64,000 bases of DNA, taken from contig NZ_FTNF01000010.1 in the NCBI RefSeq assembly GCF_900156065.1, positions 62,001 through 126,000 of the forward strand. The letters are read 5' to 3'. The stretch comes from Micromonospora avicenniae (GTDB lineage: Bacteria; Actinomycetota; Actinomycetes; Mycobacteriales; Micromonosporaceae). Positions within the stretch are counted from its first letter, which is position 1. Each line of letters starts with the position of its first letter. Positions 30,167 through 40,506 of the stretch are shown here, in pieces. Below the pieces are notes generated by a model. It was not told the DNA's origin. It did not search any database and saw nothing but the letters and a program-made list of their open reading frames with translations. The position numbers and the translations under genes were made by a program.

Positions 30167-30385
30167 GTGAGCACACAGGTTCTCGAACGGCCGGAGCTGA
30201 AGGACGCCGACACCGGCCCGGAGTTGTTCCACTACGTCCGTAAGGAGAAGATCGCCGAGAGTGCCGTCATGGGCACGTTCGTCGTGGCGCTCTGCGGGGA
30301 GACCTTTCCGGTGACCAAGGCCGCCAAGCCGGGCTCACCGGTCTGCCCGAAGTGCAAGGAGATCTACGACTCCTGGGCCGACTGA
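30167..30385 (+). CDS. DUF3039 small zinc-ribbon-like protein
   Basis: 72 residues, characteristic of DUF3039: an N-terminal ERPELK segment, FHYVRKEKIAESAVMGTFVVALCGETFPV and a C-terminal CPKCKEIYDSW. One Cys in LCGE plus CPKC can form a small metal site. It is widely conserved in actinobacteria and of unknown role. GTG at 30167 is chosen on the ribosome binding site GGAGGT; the frame is open to 30146. It is followed 40 nt later by the TRIC-like channel gene. Confidence 0.9.
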   Translation: MSTQVLERPELKDADTGPELFHYVRKEKIAESAVMGTFVVALCGETFPVTKAAKPGSPVCPKCKEIYDSWAD

Positions 30386-30413
30386 TTCGGGGCACCCACT
30401 CCGGCCTCGCGCG

Positions 30414-30419
30414 TAGCCT
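30414..30419 (+). promoter_or_regulatory. -10 box of leaderless TRIC-like gene
   Basis: TAGCCT ends 6 nt before the GTG at 30426, with no ribosome binding site. Confidence 0.45.
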
Positions 30420-30425
30420 TCGGCG

Positions 30426-31079
30426 GTGACCACCTCCACCGCCCTGCTCATCGCCGACCTCGTCGGCGTCGCGGTGTTCGCCGCCTCCGGCGCCTCCGCC
30501 GCGGTGGCCAAACGGCTCGACCTGTTCGGCGTCGCCTTCGTCGGTTTCGTGGCCGCCCTGGGCGGCGGGATCTTCCGTGGCCTGGTCATCGGGGAGATGC
30601 CACCACTCGCCTTCGCCGACTGGCGGTACGCCACCACGGCCGCGATCACCGCCGGCGCGATCTTCTGGCTGCACCCCCAACTGGCCCGGCTGCGGACCAC
30701 CGTGCTGGTGCTGGACGCGGCAGGGCTCGCGCTCTTCACGGTCACCGGCACGCTCAAGGCGCTCGACGCGCACGTACCCCCGGTCGGGGCCTGCGTGGTC
30801 GGCATGCTCAGCGGGATCGGCGGCGGCCTGGGCCGGGACCTGCTCACCGGCGAGATTCCGGTGGTGCTGCGCCGCGAGATCTACGCCGTGGCCGCCCTGG
30901 CCGGGGCGGTCGTCGTGGCGGTGCTGGACCGGGCGGGACAGGCCCACTCGGCACCGCTCCTGGGCGCGGCGGTGCTGATCTTCGGACTGCGGATGGTGGC
31001 GTTGCGCCGGCGCTGGACCGTGCCGGTCGCGACACTGCGCCCGCCGCGTACGCACGACCCCGGACCGGGCCAGCGCTGA
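30426..31079 (+). CDS. TRIC-family cation channel-like membrane protein
   Basis: 217 residues, about seven helices in an inverted repeat. Both halves carry the glycine-rich kink: GFVAALGGGIFRGLVIGE in the first, GMLSGIGGGLGRDLLTGEIP in the second. This is the UPF0126/TRIC pattern, a potassium or monovalent-cation channel family in prokaryotes. A short basic C-terminal tail follows. Translation appears leaderless from GTG 30426. Physiological role unknown. Confidence 0.85.
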   Translation: MTTSTALLIADLVGVAVFAASGASAAVAKRLDLFGVAFVGFVAALGGGIFRGLVIGEMPPLAFADWRYATTAAITAGAIFWLHPQLARLRTTVLVLDAAGLALFTVTGTLKALDAHVPPVGACVVGMLSGIGGGLGRDLLTGEIPVVLRREIYAVAALAGAVVVAVLDRAGQAHSAPLLGAAVLIFGLRMVALRRRWTVPVATLRPPRTHDPGPGQR

Positions 31080-31236
31080 TGTGACCAGCGTGGCGTCGCC
31101 TGGGCGCGGGGACGCCCGCTGGTTATGCTGACTCCGGCCTTCGCGGCATCTTCTGCGCGGAGGCGTTTTCATGGGCGGTGCGGACCGGTGGCCCCCACCC
31201 AGGTCCGCCTTCGTGCGGTCGGAGAGGAGCCTTCGC

Positions 31237-32970
31237 GTGCCAGCCCCGTTGCCGGCGATCGAGACGTTTCCGGCACTACGCGCCTGGCAGCGCAAGGCGC
31301 TCGTGGAGTACCTGCGCCGGCGCTCCGAGGACTTCACCGCGGTCGCCACGCCCGGCGCCGGCAAGACCACGTTCGCCCTGCGGATCGCCGCCGAGCTGCT
31401 CGTGGACGGCACGGTGGAGGCGGTGACCGTGGTCGCCCCGACCGAGCACCTGAAGAAGCAGTGGGCGGAGGCCGCCGCCCGGGTCGGCATCCAGTTGGAC
31501 GCCGCCTTCCGCAACGCCGACGTGCACTCCTCGGCCGACTTCCACGGCGCCGTGGTCACGTACGCCCAGGTCGGCATGGCCCCGCAGGTGCACCGGCGAC
31601 GCACGATGACCCGGCGCACGCTCGTCATCCTCGACGAGATCCACCACGCCGGCGACTCCCGCTCCTGGGGTGACGGCGTCAAGGCCGCCTTCGAGCCGGC
31701 CGTACGCCGTCTGATGCTCACCGGTACGCCGTTCCGCTCCGACGACAATCCGATTCCGTTCGTCACGTACGAGCGTGGCGAGGAAGGGCTGCTGCGTTCC
31801 CGCGCCGACTCGGTCTACGGCTACGCGGACGCGCTCCGGGACAACGTGGTGCGGCCGGTGCTGTTCCTCGCGTACTCCGGGGAGACCCGTTGGCGCACCA
31901 ACGCGGGGGAGGAGTTGGCGGCGCGGCTCGGCGAGCCGATGACGCAGGACCTCATCGCCCAGGCCTGGCGGACCGCCCTGGACCCGGCCGGCGACTGGAT
32001 GCCGCAGGTGCTGCGGGCCGCCGACGCCCGGCTCAGCGTGCTGCGTAACGCCGGAATGCCCGACGCCGGTGGGCTGGTGATCGCCAGCGACCAGCAGACC
32101 GCCCGCTCGTACGCCAAGCTCATCGAGCAGCTGACCGGCGAGAAGGCGGCGGTGGTGCTCTCCGACGACGCCGGGGCGTCCGCCCGGATCGCGACGTTCG
32201 CGGCGTCCGAGCAGCGGTGGCTGGTCGCGGTACGGATGGTCTCCGAGGGGGTCGACATCCCGCGCCTCGCGGTCGGGGTCTACGCCACCAGCGCGAGCAC
32301 GCCGCTGTACTTCGCCCAGGCGATCGGCCGTTTCGTCCGGGCCCGGCGCCCGGGAGAGACGGCCTCGGTCTTCCTCCCCAGCGTGCCGCATCTGCTCGGC
32401 CTGGCCAGCGAGATGGAGGCCGCCCGCGACCACGTGCTGGGCAAGCCGAAGGACCGCGAAGGTTTCGACGACGACCTGCTCGAGCGGGCCCAGCGTGACG
32501 AACAGGCCAGCGGCGAGCTGGAGAAGAGGTTCGCCGCGCTGTCCGCCACCGCCGAACTGGATCAGGTGATCTTCGACGGCGCGTCCTTCGGCACCGCGGC
32601 CCAGGCCGGCACCCCGGAGGAGGAGGAGTACCTCGGGCTGCCCGGTCTGCTCACCGCCGACCAGGTCGCCGTGCTGCTCTCGAAGCGGCAGGCCGAGCAG
32701 TTGGCCGCGCAGCGACGCAAAGCGGCCGTGCGGACCGCTGAGCCGGCCGCTGCCGCGTCGGCGGCACCGCCGGCACCGATGAGTGCGGCCCAGCGCCGGG
32801 TGGCGCTCCGCCGTCAGCTCAACGCCCTGGTGGCCGCCCGGCACCACCGTACGGGCCAGCCGCACGGCAAGATCCACGCCGAGCTGCGCCGGCTCTGCGG
32901 CGGCCCGCCGAGCGCTCAGGCGACGATCGAGCAGCTCGAAGAGCGCATCGCCACCGTCCAGACCCTCTGA
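31237..32970 (+). CDS. DEAD/DEAH-box helicase (SF2, XPB-like)
   Basis: 577 residues from the GTG at 31237, which has a good ribosome binding site (AGGAG); the frame extends to 31171. SF2 helicase core: motif I PGAGKTT (Lys43), motif II DEIHH (133-137), motif III TGTPFRSDD, motif V SEGVDIPRLA, motif VI QAIGRFVRAR (Gln361-Arg368). The C-terminal ~170 residues, with an acidic linker and a Lys/Arg-rich end, are unique. XPB-like helicases act in DNA repair or transcription-coupled events; the exact role is not clear. TATGCT at 31124-31129 is a possible -10 box. Confidence 0.92.
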   Translation: MPAPLPAIETFPALRAWQRKALVEYLRRRSEDFTAVATPGAGKTTFALRIAAELLVDGTVEAVTVVAPTEHLKKQWAEAAARVGIQLDAAFRNADVHSSADFHGAVVTYAQVGMAPQVHRRRTMTRRTLVILDEIHHAGDSRSWGDGVKAAFEPAVRRLMLTGTPFRSDDNPIPFVTYERGEEGLLRSRADSVYGYADALRDNVVRPVLFLAYSGETRWRTNAGEELAARLGEPMTQDLIAQAWRTALDPAGDWMPQVLRAADARLSVLRNAGMPDAGGLVIASDQQTARSYAKLIEQLTGEKAAVVLSDDAGASARIATFAASEQRWLVAVRMVSEGVDIPRLAVGVYATSASTPLYFAQAIGRFVRARRPGETASVFLPSVPHLLGLASEMEAARDHVLGKPKDREGFDDDLLERAQRDEQASGELEKRFAALSATAELDQVIFDGASFGTAAQAGTPEEEEYLGLPGLLTADQVAVLLSKRQAEQLAAQRRKAAVRTAEPAAAASAAPPAPMSAAQRRVALRRQLNALVAARHHRTGQPHGKIHAELRRLCGGPPSAQATIEQLEERIATVQTL

Positions 32971-33092
32971 CCTGCCCGTCCCGGGATTCCGCGCCGGCCA
33001 CCGACGCGTCGATCCTGAGGTCTGTGGGTGTTGGCGACCTGATCGGCCCGGCTGTTCGGGAGGGGCGGGTCGGGGTCGGTGGGACGAAAAGA

Positions 33093-33130
33093 GGCCGGCC
33101 GGAAACACCTCTCGGTGCTTCCGGCCGGCC
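33093..33130 (-). terminator. Rho-independent terminator of the DUF7455 gene
   Basis: Read on the minus strand, a 12-bp stem (33119-33130 with 33093-33104) plus 4 inner pairs and a 4-nt loop, followed by TCTTTT. It is one of the few terminators here with a U-tract. Confidence 0.75.
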
Positions 33131-33149
33131 CTTATGTCGGCTTGCGGAT

Positions 33150-33383
33150 TCAGTTCGCCATCAGGTCGGCACCGCGCCAGCTGAACTCCGGGTCCGCCGC
33201 GTACCGAACGGTGATCTTCACGAGATCCTCCGCGTACTTGTTCGCGTGGTGCCCGCAGAACACGAGCTCACTTCCACCGGCCAGGGTGACACGGAGCTTG
33301 CCGGCAGCATTGCAGCGGTCGCACCGTTCATCGGCGGCCGGGGGGCTCACCGTCTCGGGCGGCGGCGTGAGGGTCGGGGTCAT
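33150..33383 (-). CDS. Small zinc-ribbon protein (DUF7455-like)
   Basis: 77 residues. Cys21, Cys24, Cys43 and His46 in CDRCNAAG and FCGHH form a probable zinc site; the rest is soluble and ends GADLMAN. Its ATG at 33383 has the ribosome binding site AGAGGAGG; the frame is open further but the family start fits 33383. Such proteins are common near the principal sigma factor gene in actinobacteria; function unknown. It is followed by a U-tract terminator. Confidence 0.82.
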   Translation of the reverse strand: MTPTLTPPPETVSPPAADERCDRCNAAGKLRVTLAGGSELVFCGHHANKYAEDLVKITVRYAADPEFSWRGADLMAN

Positions 33384-33584
33384 CGCCTTCCTCCTCTGGT
33401 CGTCACCGATGAACAATCTCTTCGGTCGTTGCTCACGTATCCTGCAACATCCTCGTGGCGTCTGGACTTCCCTGTGTGCCCGCGGGGGACCGAGGTCACA
33501 CATGACAGGCACAGTGTGCCGTGCACCAAGGGTGCCACGTCAACGATCACAATCGTGCAACCGGCGAATCACCATCCGGCGTTG

Positions 33585-33615
33585 CACGCCAGGTGATCAA
33601 AACGACACGCCAGGT
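33585..33615. repeat. Pair of 10-bp direct repeats downstream of rpoD
   Basis: CACGCCAGGT occurs at 33585-33594 and 33606-33615, 21 bp apart (two helical turns). An imperfect hairpin (33555-33587) overlaps. It lies between the rpoD 3' end and the promoter region of the DUF7455 gene, and could be a regulatory site for the latter. Confidence 0.35.
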
Positions 33616-33628
33616 TGACGATGTGGGC

Positions 33629-35230
<1,602 letters not shown>

Positions 35231-35379
35231 GAATGACCTTCCGGAGGCGAAGAGCGAGCACGGCCGGGTTGTCCGGCGCAGCGGGGGCCACCGCGCCGGG
35301 CGATGTGGTTTGAGAACCCCCGTGTCCCGGACCGGCCGGTCACCGGCGGTCCGTGGCGCGTGGGCAGGGGTGAATTGTA

Positions 35380-35416
35380 ACGCCGTCTGCGGCGATCATC
35401 CTGCGCCGCACGGCGT
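35380..35416. other. Compound hairpin upstream of rpoD
   Basis: Outer stem ACGCCGT (35380-35386) with 35410-35416, inner stem GCGGCG (35389-35394) with 35404-35409, 9-nt loop, 2-nt bulge. It lies in the 289-bp divergent region about 150 bp from the rpoD start, next to a minus-strand TACAAT box at 35374-35379. Role unclear. Confidence 0.35.
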
Positions 35417-35519
35417 ATCGGGTTGTCGAGACCGTCGAAACGGCGCAGATGTGGAGTTTGTAAGGATGGTACTCGCGCATGAGACGGGACACCCCGATCG
35501 TGCGGGAAGGGGACGAGGC

Positions 35520-36338
35520 ATGGAGCGCGGGGCACCTTCATCGGGCGAACTACTGGAGATCGCGGTCGGGCTGGCCCGGGAGGCCGCCGCGACGGCGTAC
35601 CGGATGCGGGCCGAGGGGGTCTCGGTCGCCGCCACCAAGAGCACGGTGACCGACGTGGTGACCGCTGCCGACCGGGCGGTCGAGATGCAGGTCCTCGACG
35701 CGCTGCGTCGGCTGCGGCCCGCGGACGCGGTGCTCGGTGAGGAGTACGGCGCGGGCGACACGGAGGTGGGCGCCGGCGGGGTCCGCTGGATCCTCGACCC
35801 CATCGACGGCACCGTCAACTACCTCTACGGGCTGCCGCACTGCGCCGTGTCGCTCGCGGCAGAGGTCGACGGCGAGGTGGTCGCCGGGGTGGTCCGCAAT
35901 GTGATCACCGGCGAGGAGTGGACCGCCACCGCCGGTGGTGGCGCGTGGCGCGACGGCGAACGGCTGCGCTGCTCGACCGAGACCGACCTGGGCCAGGCGC
36001 TCGTCGCCACCGGGTTCGGCTACGACCCGAAGCGCCGGGCGCACCAGGCGCGCGTGGTCGCCGAGCTGATTCCGCACGTACGGGACATCCGTCGCCTCGG
36101 CGCTGCGGCGCTGGACCTCTGTCTGGCGGCCGAGGGACGGGTGGACGTCTACTACGAGAAGGGGCTGGCCGCTTGGGACCAGGCGGCCGGCGCCCTGGTG
36201 GCCACCGAGGCGGGGATGCTGGTCGCGGGGCTGGGTGGCCGGCCGGCCGGGCCGGACCTGGTGATCGCCGCGCCTCCCGCGCTCTTCGCGCCGCTGCACG
36301 ACCGGCTCGCCGACCTGGACGCCTCCGGCGGCCCGTGA
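35520..36338 (+). CDS. Inositol monophosphatase family protein
   Basis: 272 residues. Mg2+-dependent phosphatase fold: metal ligands Glu74/Glu75 in EEYG, Asp93 and Asp96 in DPIDGT, and Asp220 in WDQAAG. It probably dephosphorylates inositol phosphates, adenosine bisphosphate or fructose 1,6-bisphosphate; the specificity cannot be read. The ATG at 35520 follows a GAGG motif; the long upstream frame lacks homology. It converges on the LytR_C gene with a terminator overlapping its stop codon. Confidence 0.93.
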   Translation: MERGAPSSGELLEIAVGLAREAAATAYRMRAEGVSVAATKSTVTDVVTAADRAVEMQVLDALRRLRPADAVLGEEYGAGDTEVGAGGVRWILDPIDGTVNYLYGLPHCAVSLAAEVDGEVVAGVVRNVITGEEWTATAGGGAWRDGERLRCSTETDLGQALVATGFGYDPKRRAHQARVVAELIPHVRDIRRLGAAALDLCLAAEGRVDVYYEKGLAAWDQAAGALVATEAGMLVAGLGGRPAGPDLVIAAPPALFAPLHDRLADLDASGGP

Positions 36339-36350
36339 CAGGCCGCCGGA
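36324..36350. terminator. Terminator overlapping the phosphatase stop codon
   Basis: A perfect 10-bp stem (36324-36333 with 36341-36350) has the TGA stop of the phosphatase gene in its loop. It lies between two convergent genes and probably ends both transcripts. Confidence 0.65.
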
Positions 36351-36358
36351 GACACCGG

Positions 36359-36889
36359 TCACTCCTTGACGGGCGCCGGGCAGGAGCCGGGCGGCGCGAT
36401 CGGCGAGCCGAGGTCGCCGAGGGACTGGTTCACCTCGGTCGTGGTGGCCAGCTGCTGGAAGGCGTCACCCAGCACCACGTCCACGGTGTCGTCGGTGCGC
36501 TTCGGGTCGTAGTCGGTCTTGGCGTTGTCGAGGAAGTACGCGCGCAGCAGATGTGCCGAGCCGACGCCCTTCGGGCCGTACCGCAGCACCGCCACCTCGT
36601 CGACCCCCTTGGGGGCGTTGCCCACCTTCTTGACCTGGAACTTGCGGTTGCGGAAGTCGTCCGCGACGCTGGCCGCCCGACCTGCCTCGTCGGTCGCGTT
36701 CAGCACGTTGATCTTGACATCCTTGGTCTCGCGCAGTGTCACGTCGGCGAGCGGCCAGCCGTCCGGACAGCCCTTGGCGGCGCCCGCGTCGCCCTGGCTG
36801 TCGCGCACCACGGCGACGGCCACGAAGATCACGGCGAGGACCGCCAGCAGACCGACGACAACGAGTGCCCGCACTCGCGCAAAACTCAT
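36359..36889 (-). CDS. LytR C-terminal-domain membrane protein
   Basis: 176 residues. One N-terminal helix (about 8-29) anchors an extracellular LytR_C domain: DVKINVLNATDEAGRAASVADDFRNRKFQVKKVGN, then TVDVVLGDAFQQL. LytR_C domains occur as stand-alone proteins or beside cell-wall ligases. The C-terminus is Pro/Cys containing. ATG at 36889 has a weak ribosome binding site. A minus-strand TAACCT at 36969-36974 could be its -10 box. Confidence 0.85.
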   Translation of the reverse strand: MSFARVRALVVVGLLAVLAVIFVAVAVVRDSQGDAGAAKGCPDGWPLADVTLRETKDVKINVLNATDEAGRAASVADDFRNRKFQVKKVGNAPKGVDEVAVLRYGPKGVGSAHLLRAYFLDNAKTDYDPKRTDDTVDVVLGDAFQQLATTTEVNQSLGDLGSPIAPPGSCPAPVKE

Positions 36890-37303
36890 CTGGGCGCTCC
36901 CCGGACTTCGAGAGGGTGGCGGCGACCGACGGCGGACGTGCCGCCCCGGCCGCCGGGTACGCCGCTGAGGTTAACGGTTGTCCGACCGTCGCGTGGAAAC
37001 AGCCGGACATGGCGGCGCGCCGCCCATGAACCAGGTACTACTACCCCTATCTTCGTGTCGCCTGAGTCACATTGGGAACAACTTGCCGTGCGGGGGCGTA
37101 CATCTCTGCCACGAGGGCGGTATACATGCCTCGCCCAAAGGGGGGGTAAGGTACCGCGCTCGCCGGGGGAGTTTCTCTGGCGGCCTCGACCGACGGTCGT
37201 CGGGTCGGGTGACCGACACAATGGGTGGCCGGCCAGCGGAACCGGAAAAGCGTCGTCCGGCGTTACAACCGTACGACCACATCAACATGGGAGAGTGAAA
37301 CCG
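36890..37303. other. Divergent intergenic region before DUF4193
   Basis: 414 bases. It holds the start region of the LytR_C gene (minus), a weak -10 candidate at 36969-36974 (minus), AT-richer sequence around 37030-37130 with TATACA at 37121-37126 (plus), and the DUF4193 ribosome binding site near 37290. No RNA gene or ORF of weight was found. Confidence 0.5.
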
Positions 37304-37600
37304 ATGGCCACCGACTACGACGCCCCGCGTCGCGACGAGGTCGACCTCGGCGAGGACAGCCTGGAAGAGCTCAAGGCCCGGCGCGTCGACTCACAGTCGG
37401 GTGCCGTGGACGTCGACGAGGCCGAGGTGGCCGAGAGCTTCGAGCTGCCCGGAGCCGACCTGGCCGACGAGGAGCTCACGGTCAAGGTGCTGCCGATGCA
37501 GCAGGACGAGTTCCGCTGTGCTCGCTGCTTCCTCGTCCACCACCGCAGCCAGTTGGCGGTCGAGCGCAACGGCGAGCTGATCTGCCGCGAGTGCGTCTGA
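37304..37600 (+). CDS. DUF4193 zinc-ribbon protein
   Basis: 98 residues, strongly conserved in actinobacteria. Acidic N-terminal half (DEVDLGEDSLEELKARR), then a C-terminal zinc ribbon with Cys72, Cys75, Cys94 and Cys97 in CARCFLVHHRS and CRECV. The function is unknown. The ATG at 37304 has GGGAGAG upstream. A strong terminator follows 17 nt after its stop. Confidence 0.92.
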   Translation: MATDYDAPRRDEVDLGEDSLEELKARRVDSQSGAVDVDEAEVAESFELPGADLADEELTVKVLPMQQDEFRCARCFLVHHRSQLAVERNGELICRECV

Positions 37601-37617
37601 CCTTCGATACCTGATCC

Positions 37618-37647
37618 AGCGGCGGCCTTCCGAACCAGGCCGCCGCT
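37618..37647 (+). terminator. Terminator after DUF4193
   Basis: A perfect 11-bp stem (37618-37628 with 37637-37647), 8-nt loop. Confidence 0.75.
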
Positions 37648-37730
37648 GTCGGCGTCGCCATGCGCCACGGGTGGGGACCTGCTTGACTCGGAACGGGTAG
37701 CCGTACCAGCCCTCCGGGAGGTCGAGTGCG

Positions 37731-38519
37731 ATGAGCGAGCGAGGCGACGCACGTGAGCATGATCCGGCCGAGCTGGGCGCCACCGTGGCGGCGCTGACCG
37801 CAGACGACATCGAGCCGGGTCGGCGCCGGCAGCTGCTCAGCCGGCTGGTCGGTCAGGCCCGCGTCCGCGGCCTGGGCGACCTGTTCAAGCCCCGGGCCGC
37901 GGTCCGCTGGATGGTCGACACCGTCACCGAGGTCGCTCCGCACGTGCCGGTCCGGGACCTGGCCACCTTGCGGCGGCACTTCGCGGGCCTGGACGACGAG
38001 GCGCTCGCCGACCGGCTGGTACGCAACGCCGCCCGGGCGACCGCCGGGGTGGGTGCCGCCGGCGGAGGGGTGGCCGCCGTGGAGTGGACCGTCACGCCCA
38101 CTCTGCTGTCCGCCCCGGTGCTGCTGGCGGCCGAGACGGTCGCCGTGGTGGCGATCGAACTCAAGCTCGTCGGCGAGCTGCACGAGGTGTACGGCATCGT
38201 GCTCCCCGAAGGCCGGGGCCAGCGTGCCGTCGCCCTAGTGCAGGCCTGGGCCACCCAACGCGGGATCAACCCGACGATGCCCGGCGCCGGCGTCGGGGCG
38301 GTGCTCGGTAACGCGGCCCGCCGGGAGCTTCGCGACACCCTGCTGCGGCGCTTCGGGCGCAACCTCACCACCCTGGGGCCGTTCCTGACCGGGGCGGCCG
38401 TCGCCAGCTACCTCAATCGCCGGGCCACCAGAGGGCTCGGCGACCAGGTCCGCGACGACCTGCGGCGCAAGCGCCGCGAACTGCCCGTCCCGCCACGCTC
38501 CCTGCCCGATGTCCCCTGA
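37731..38519 (+). CDS. Uncharacterised membrane protein
   Basis: 262 residues, family not recognised. A soluble N-terminal ~100 residues rich in Arg/Leu helices is followed by Gly/Ala-rich hydrophobic segments at about 104-146 (one long or two short helices) and another near 215-232. The C-terminus is basic ([13 protein letters not shown]). The ATG at 37731 has a GGGAGG motif upstream at slightly long spacing. EcsC-like proteins look superficially similar, but no clear signature was seen. Confidence 0.75.
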   Translation: MSERGDAREHDPAELGATVAALTADDIEPGRRRQLLSRLVGQARVRGLGDLFKPRAAVRWMVDTVTEVAPHVPVRDLATLRRHFAGLDDEALADRLVRNAARATAGVGAAGGGVAAVEWTVTPTLLSAPVLLAAETVAVVAIELKLVGELHEVYGIVLPEGRGQRAVALVQAWATQRGINPTMPGAGVGAVLGNAARRELRDTLLRRFGRNLTTLGPFLTGAAVASYLNRRATRGLGDQVRDDLRRKRRELPVPPRSLPDVP

Positions 38520-38607
38520 GCCGTCATGGAGCACCGAGCAGAGCCGGGTGGGCGGTCCCGCTCAGCAGGTCCCCCGGCCGCCGTCGCCGATGCGGGGGCG
38601 TCGCTCG

Positions 38608-39108
38608 TCAGCGGGCGTCGCGGGCGGCCAGGATCGCCTCGGCCAGCTCGACCGGTCGTCGGGTGCTCACCACCCAGAACGGGGTGGGGTCGGCCGGGTC
38701 GTCCAGCACCACCTGGACGGCGCCGCCGATCCAGGGCCGCTGCACCACGAAGGCCAGCGGGTCGGCGCCCACGCCGAGCACCTCACGGCGGCCGGCCGAG
38801 TCGAGCGGGATCACGTCCGCGACGTACCGCACCGGGAGGCGGGCGTCGTCGACCAGGAGTTCGCCGTCACGGACCGAGACCCGGATCCGTCCCAGCCACC
38901 AGAGCCCTGCCGCGGTGGCGGGCAACAGCGCCACGAACGGCAGCCAGGCACGCAGCCCGGGCGCGCCCATCCAGACCTCGACGGCGAGCAGGCCGGCGGA
39001 CGCCAGCCCGGCCAGCCACAGCCACCAGGGCAGAGTGAGCCGCTCCGAGCGCTCGACGCGGGTCGGAACGGGCTGCGCTGAGGACGATGACGACGGCGAC
39101 AGGCTCAC
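38608..39108 (-). CDS. DUF3093 membrane protein
   Basis: 166 residues. Two helices (about 27-46 and 52-72) precede a soluble C-terminal domain: [57 protein letters not shown]. This is DUF3093, of unknown role, conserved next to dut in actinobacteria. GTG at 39108 is 6 nt after the -10-like TACCCT on the minus strand, so the transcript is probably leaderless. It is divergent from dut. Confidence 0.9.
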   Translation of the reverse strand: MSLSPSSSSSAQPVPTRVERSERLTLPWWLWLAGLASAGLLAVEVWMGAPGLRAWLPFVALLPATAAGLWWLGRIRVSVRDGELLVDDARLPVRYVADVIPLDSAGRREVLGVGADPLAFVVQRPWIGGAVQVVLDDPADPTPFWVVSTRRPVELAEAILAARDAR

Positions 39109-39114
39109 AGTCCG

Positions 39115-39120
39115 AGGGTA
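39115..39120 (-). promoter_or_regulatory. -10 box of leaderless DUF3093 transcript
   Basis: Minus-strand TACCCT, 6 nt before the GTG at 39108. Confidence 0.4.
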
Positions 39121-39190
39121 CGGCGGACGGCGGCCCCGCCACCCGGCAGGATGGCAGGGTCATCGCCGTACCGGACGGAAGAGGAGAACC

Positions 39191-39703
39191 GTGACCGACG
39201 TGGTACCCGTGCCCGTACGGCAGCTCGACCCCGAGCTGCCGCTGCCGGCGTACGCGCATCCCGGCGACGCCGGTGCCGACCTGGTGGCCGCCGCGGACGT
39301 GGAGCTGCCGCCCGGCGGCCGGGCCCTGGTCCCGACCGGAGTGGCGATCGCCCTGCCCGAGGGGTACGTGGGCCTGGTCCATCCCCGGTCCGGACTCGCG
39401 GCCAGGCTCGGTGTGACCGTCCTCAACGCGCCCGGTACGGTCGACGCCGGCTACCGGGGGGAGATCATGGTGAACCTGATCAACCATGATCGGCTCGCAT
39501 CGGCGAAGATCTCCCGGGGCGACCGGATCGCTCAGCTCGTGGTGCAGCGGGTGGCGCGGGTGGAGTTCCAGCCGGTGGCCGAGCTGCCGTCGTCTCCGCG
39601 CGGGACGGGCGGGCACGGCTCCACCGGCGGGCACGCCGGCCTGGTGCCACCACCGGCGGACCCGTCCGAAGGCGAACGGCGCAGCAAAGAGGTGACAGGT
39701 TGA
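39191..39703 (+). CDS. dut: dUTP diphosphatase
   Basis: 170 residues. Hydrolyses dUTP to dUMP, keeping uracil out of DNA and supplying dTMP synthesis. All five motifs are present: I DAGADL (26-31), II PRSGLA (65-70), [13 protein letters not shown] (82-91, catalytic Asp85), [10 protein letters not shown] (110-117), [11 protein letters not shown] (137-146). Motif V has His where Phe is common. A short C-terminal tail extends past motif V. GTG at 39191 has the ribosome binding site GAGGAG. Confidence 0.96.
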   Translation: MTDVVPVPVRQLDPELPLPAYAHPGDAGADLVAAADVELPPGGRALVPTGVAIALPEGYVGLVHPRSGLAARLGVTVLNAPGTVDAGYRGEIMVNLINHDRLASAKISRGDRIAQLVVQRVARVEFQPVAELPSSPRGTGGHGSTGGHAGLVPPPADPSEGERRSKEVTG

Positions 39704-39728
39704 AGACGAACAGCGGAGGGTGGACGCA

Positions 39729-40406
39729 GTGATCTTCTCCCGGAAGCGTGCCGGGCGGCACGCCGGTGACGAGCGGACCACCGAGGTCCTCGACGACCTC
39801 CAGGCGGGGGAGGCGACCCGGGCGGTGCCCACCCACGGCCCGTACGACATCTCCGAGGCCCCGTCCGACGTGCCGCGGCTGGACCTGGGCAGTCTGCACA
39901 TTCCCGCGATTCCCGAGGTCGAGGTGCGGGTGCAGGCCGATCAGCAGGGCGTCGTCCAGCAGGTCGTGCTGGTGCACGGGCAGAACGCGTTGCAGCTCGG
40001 CGTCTTCGCCGCGCCCCGGTCCGAGGGGATCTGGGACGAGGTGCGGGAGGAGATCCGCCAGTCGCTGTTCAACGACGGCGCCGCGCCGCAGGAGGTCGAG
40101 GGCGAGTACGGCCCCGAGCTGCGGGCCCAGGTGCGTACCCCCGACGGCCCGACCGACCTGCGGTTCGTGGGGATCGACGGCCCGCGGTGGATGGTGCGCG
40201 GCGTCTTCCAGGGCGCGGCGGCGGTGGACCCGGCGGCCGCCGGCCCGCTGGCCGTGTGCCTGTACGGGCTCGTGGTCGACCGCGGCCAGGAGGCCAAGCC
40301 GGTACGTGAGCCGCTGCCGCTGCGGCTGCCGCGGGAAGTCGCCGACGAGTCGGCGCAGCCCGGCCCGGACGGAGGGCGCCCGGCCGAGCAGCCGCGGCAG
40401 GTCTGA
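39729..40406 (+). CDS. DUF3710 family protein
   Basis: 225 residues, soluble. It has VRVQADQQGVVQQVVLVHGQNALQLGVFAAPRSEGIWDEVREEI, then RFVGIDGPRWMVRGVFQGAAA, the DUF3710 signature, and a Pro/Gln-rich tail. Unknown role. The frame is open to 39720, but GTG at 39729 is the better spaced after GGAGGG. It is the second gene of a run dut-DUF3710-OB-fold-DUF3159 on the same strand. Confidence 0.9.
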   Translation: MIFSRKRAGRHAGDERTTEVLDDLQAGEATRAVPTHGPYDISEAPSDVPRLDLGSLHIPAIPEVEVRVQADQQGVVQQVVLVHGQNALQLGVFAAPRSEGIWDEVREEIRQSLFNDGAAPQEVEGEYGPELRAQVRTPDGPTDLRFVGIDGPRWMVRGVFQGAAAVDPAAAGPLAVCLYGLVVDRGQEAKPVREPLPLRLPREVADESAQPGPDGGRPAEQPRQV

Positions 40407-40506
40407 CCGGGGGTCGCCGGTCCGCCGGGATCGGGCGGACCGGCGTACGCTGGCGGGCGTCCCGGCGACGCCGGGCCGGCCAGATGGAGAGGGTGACGCG
40501 GGGGTC

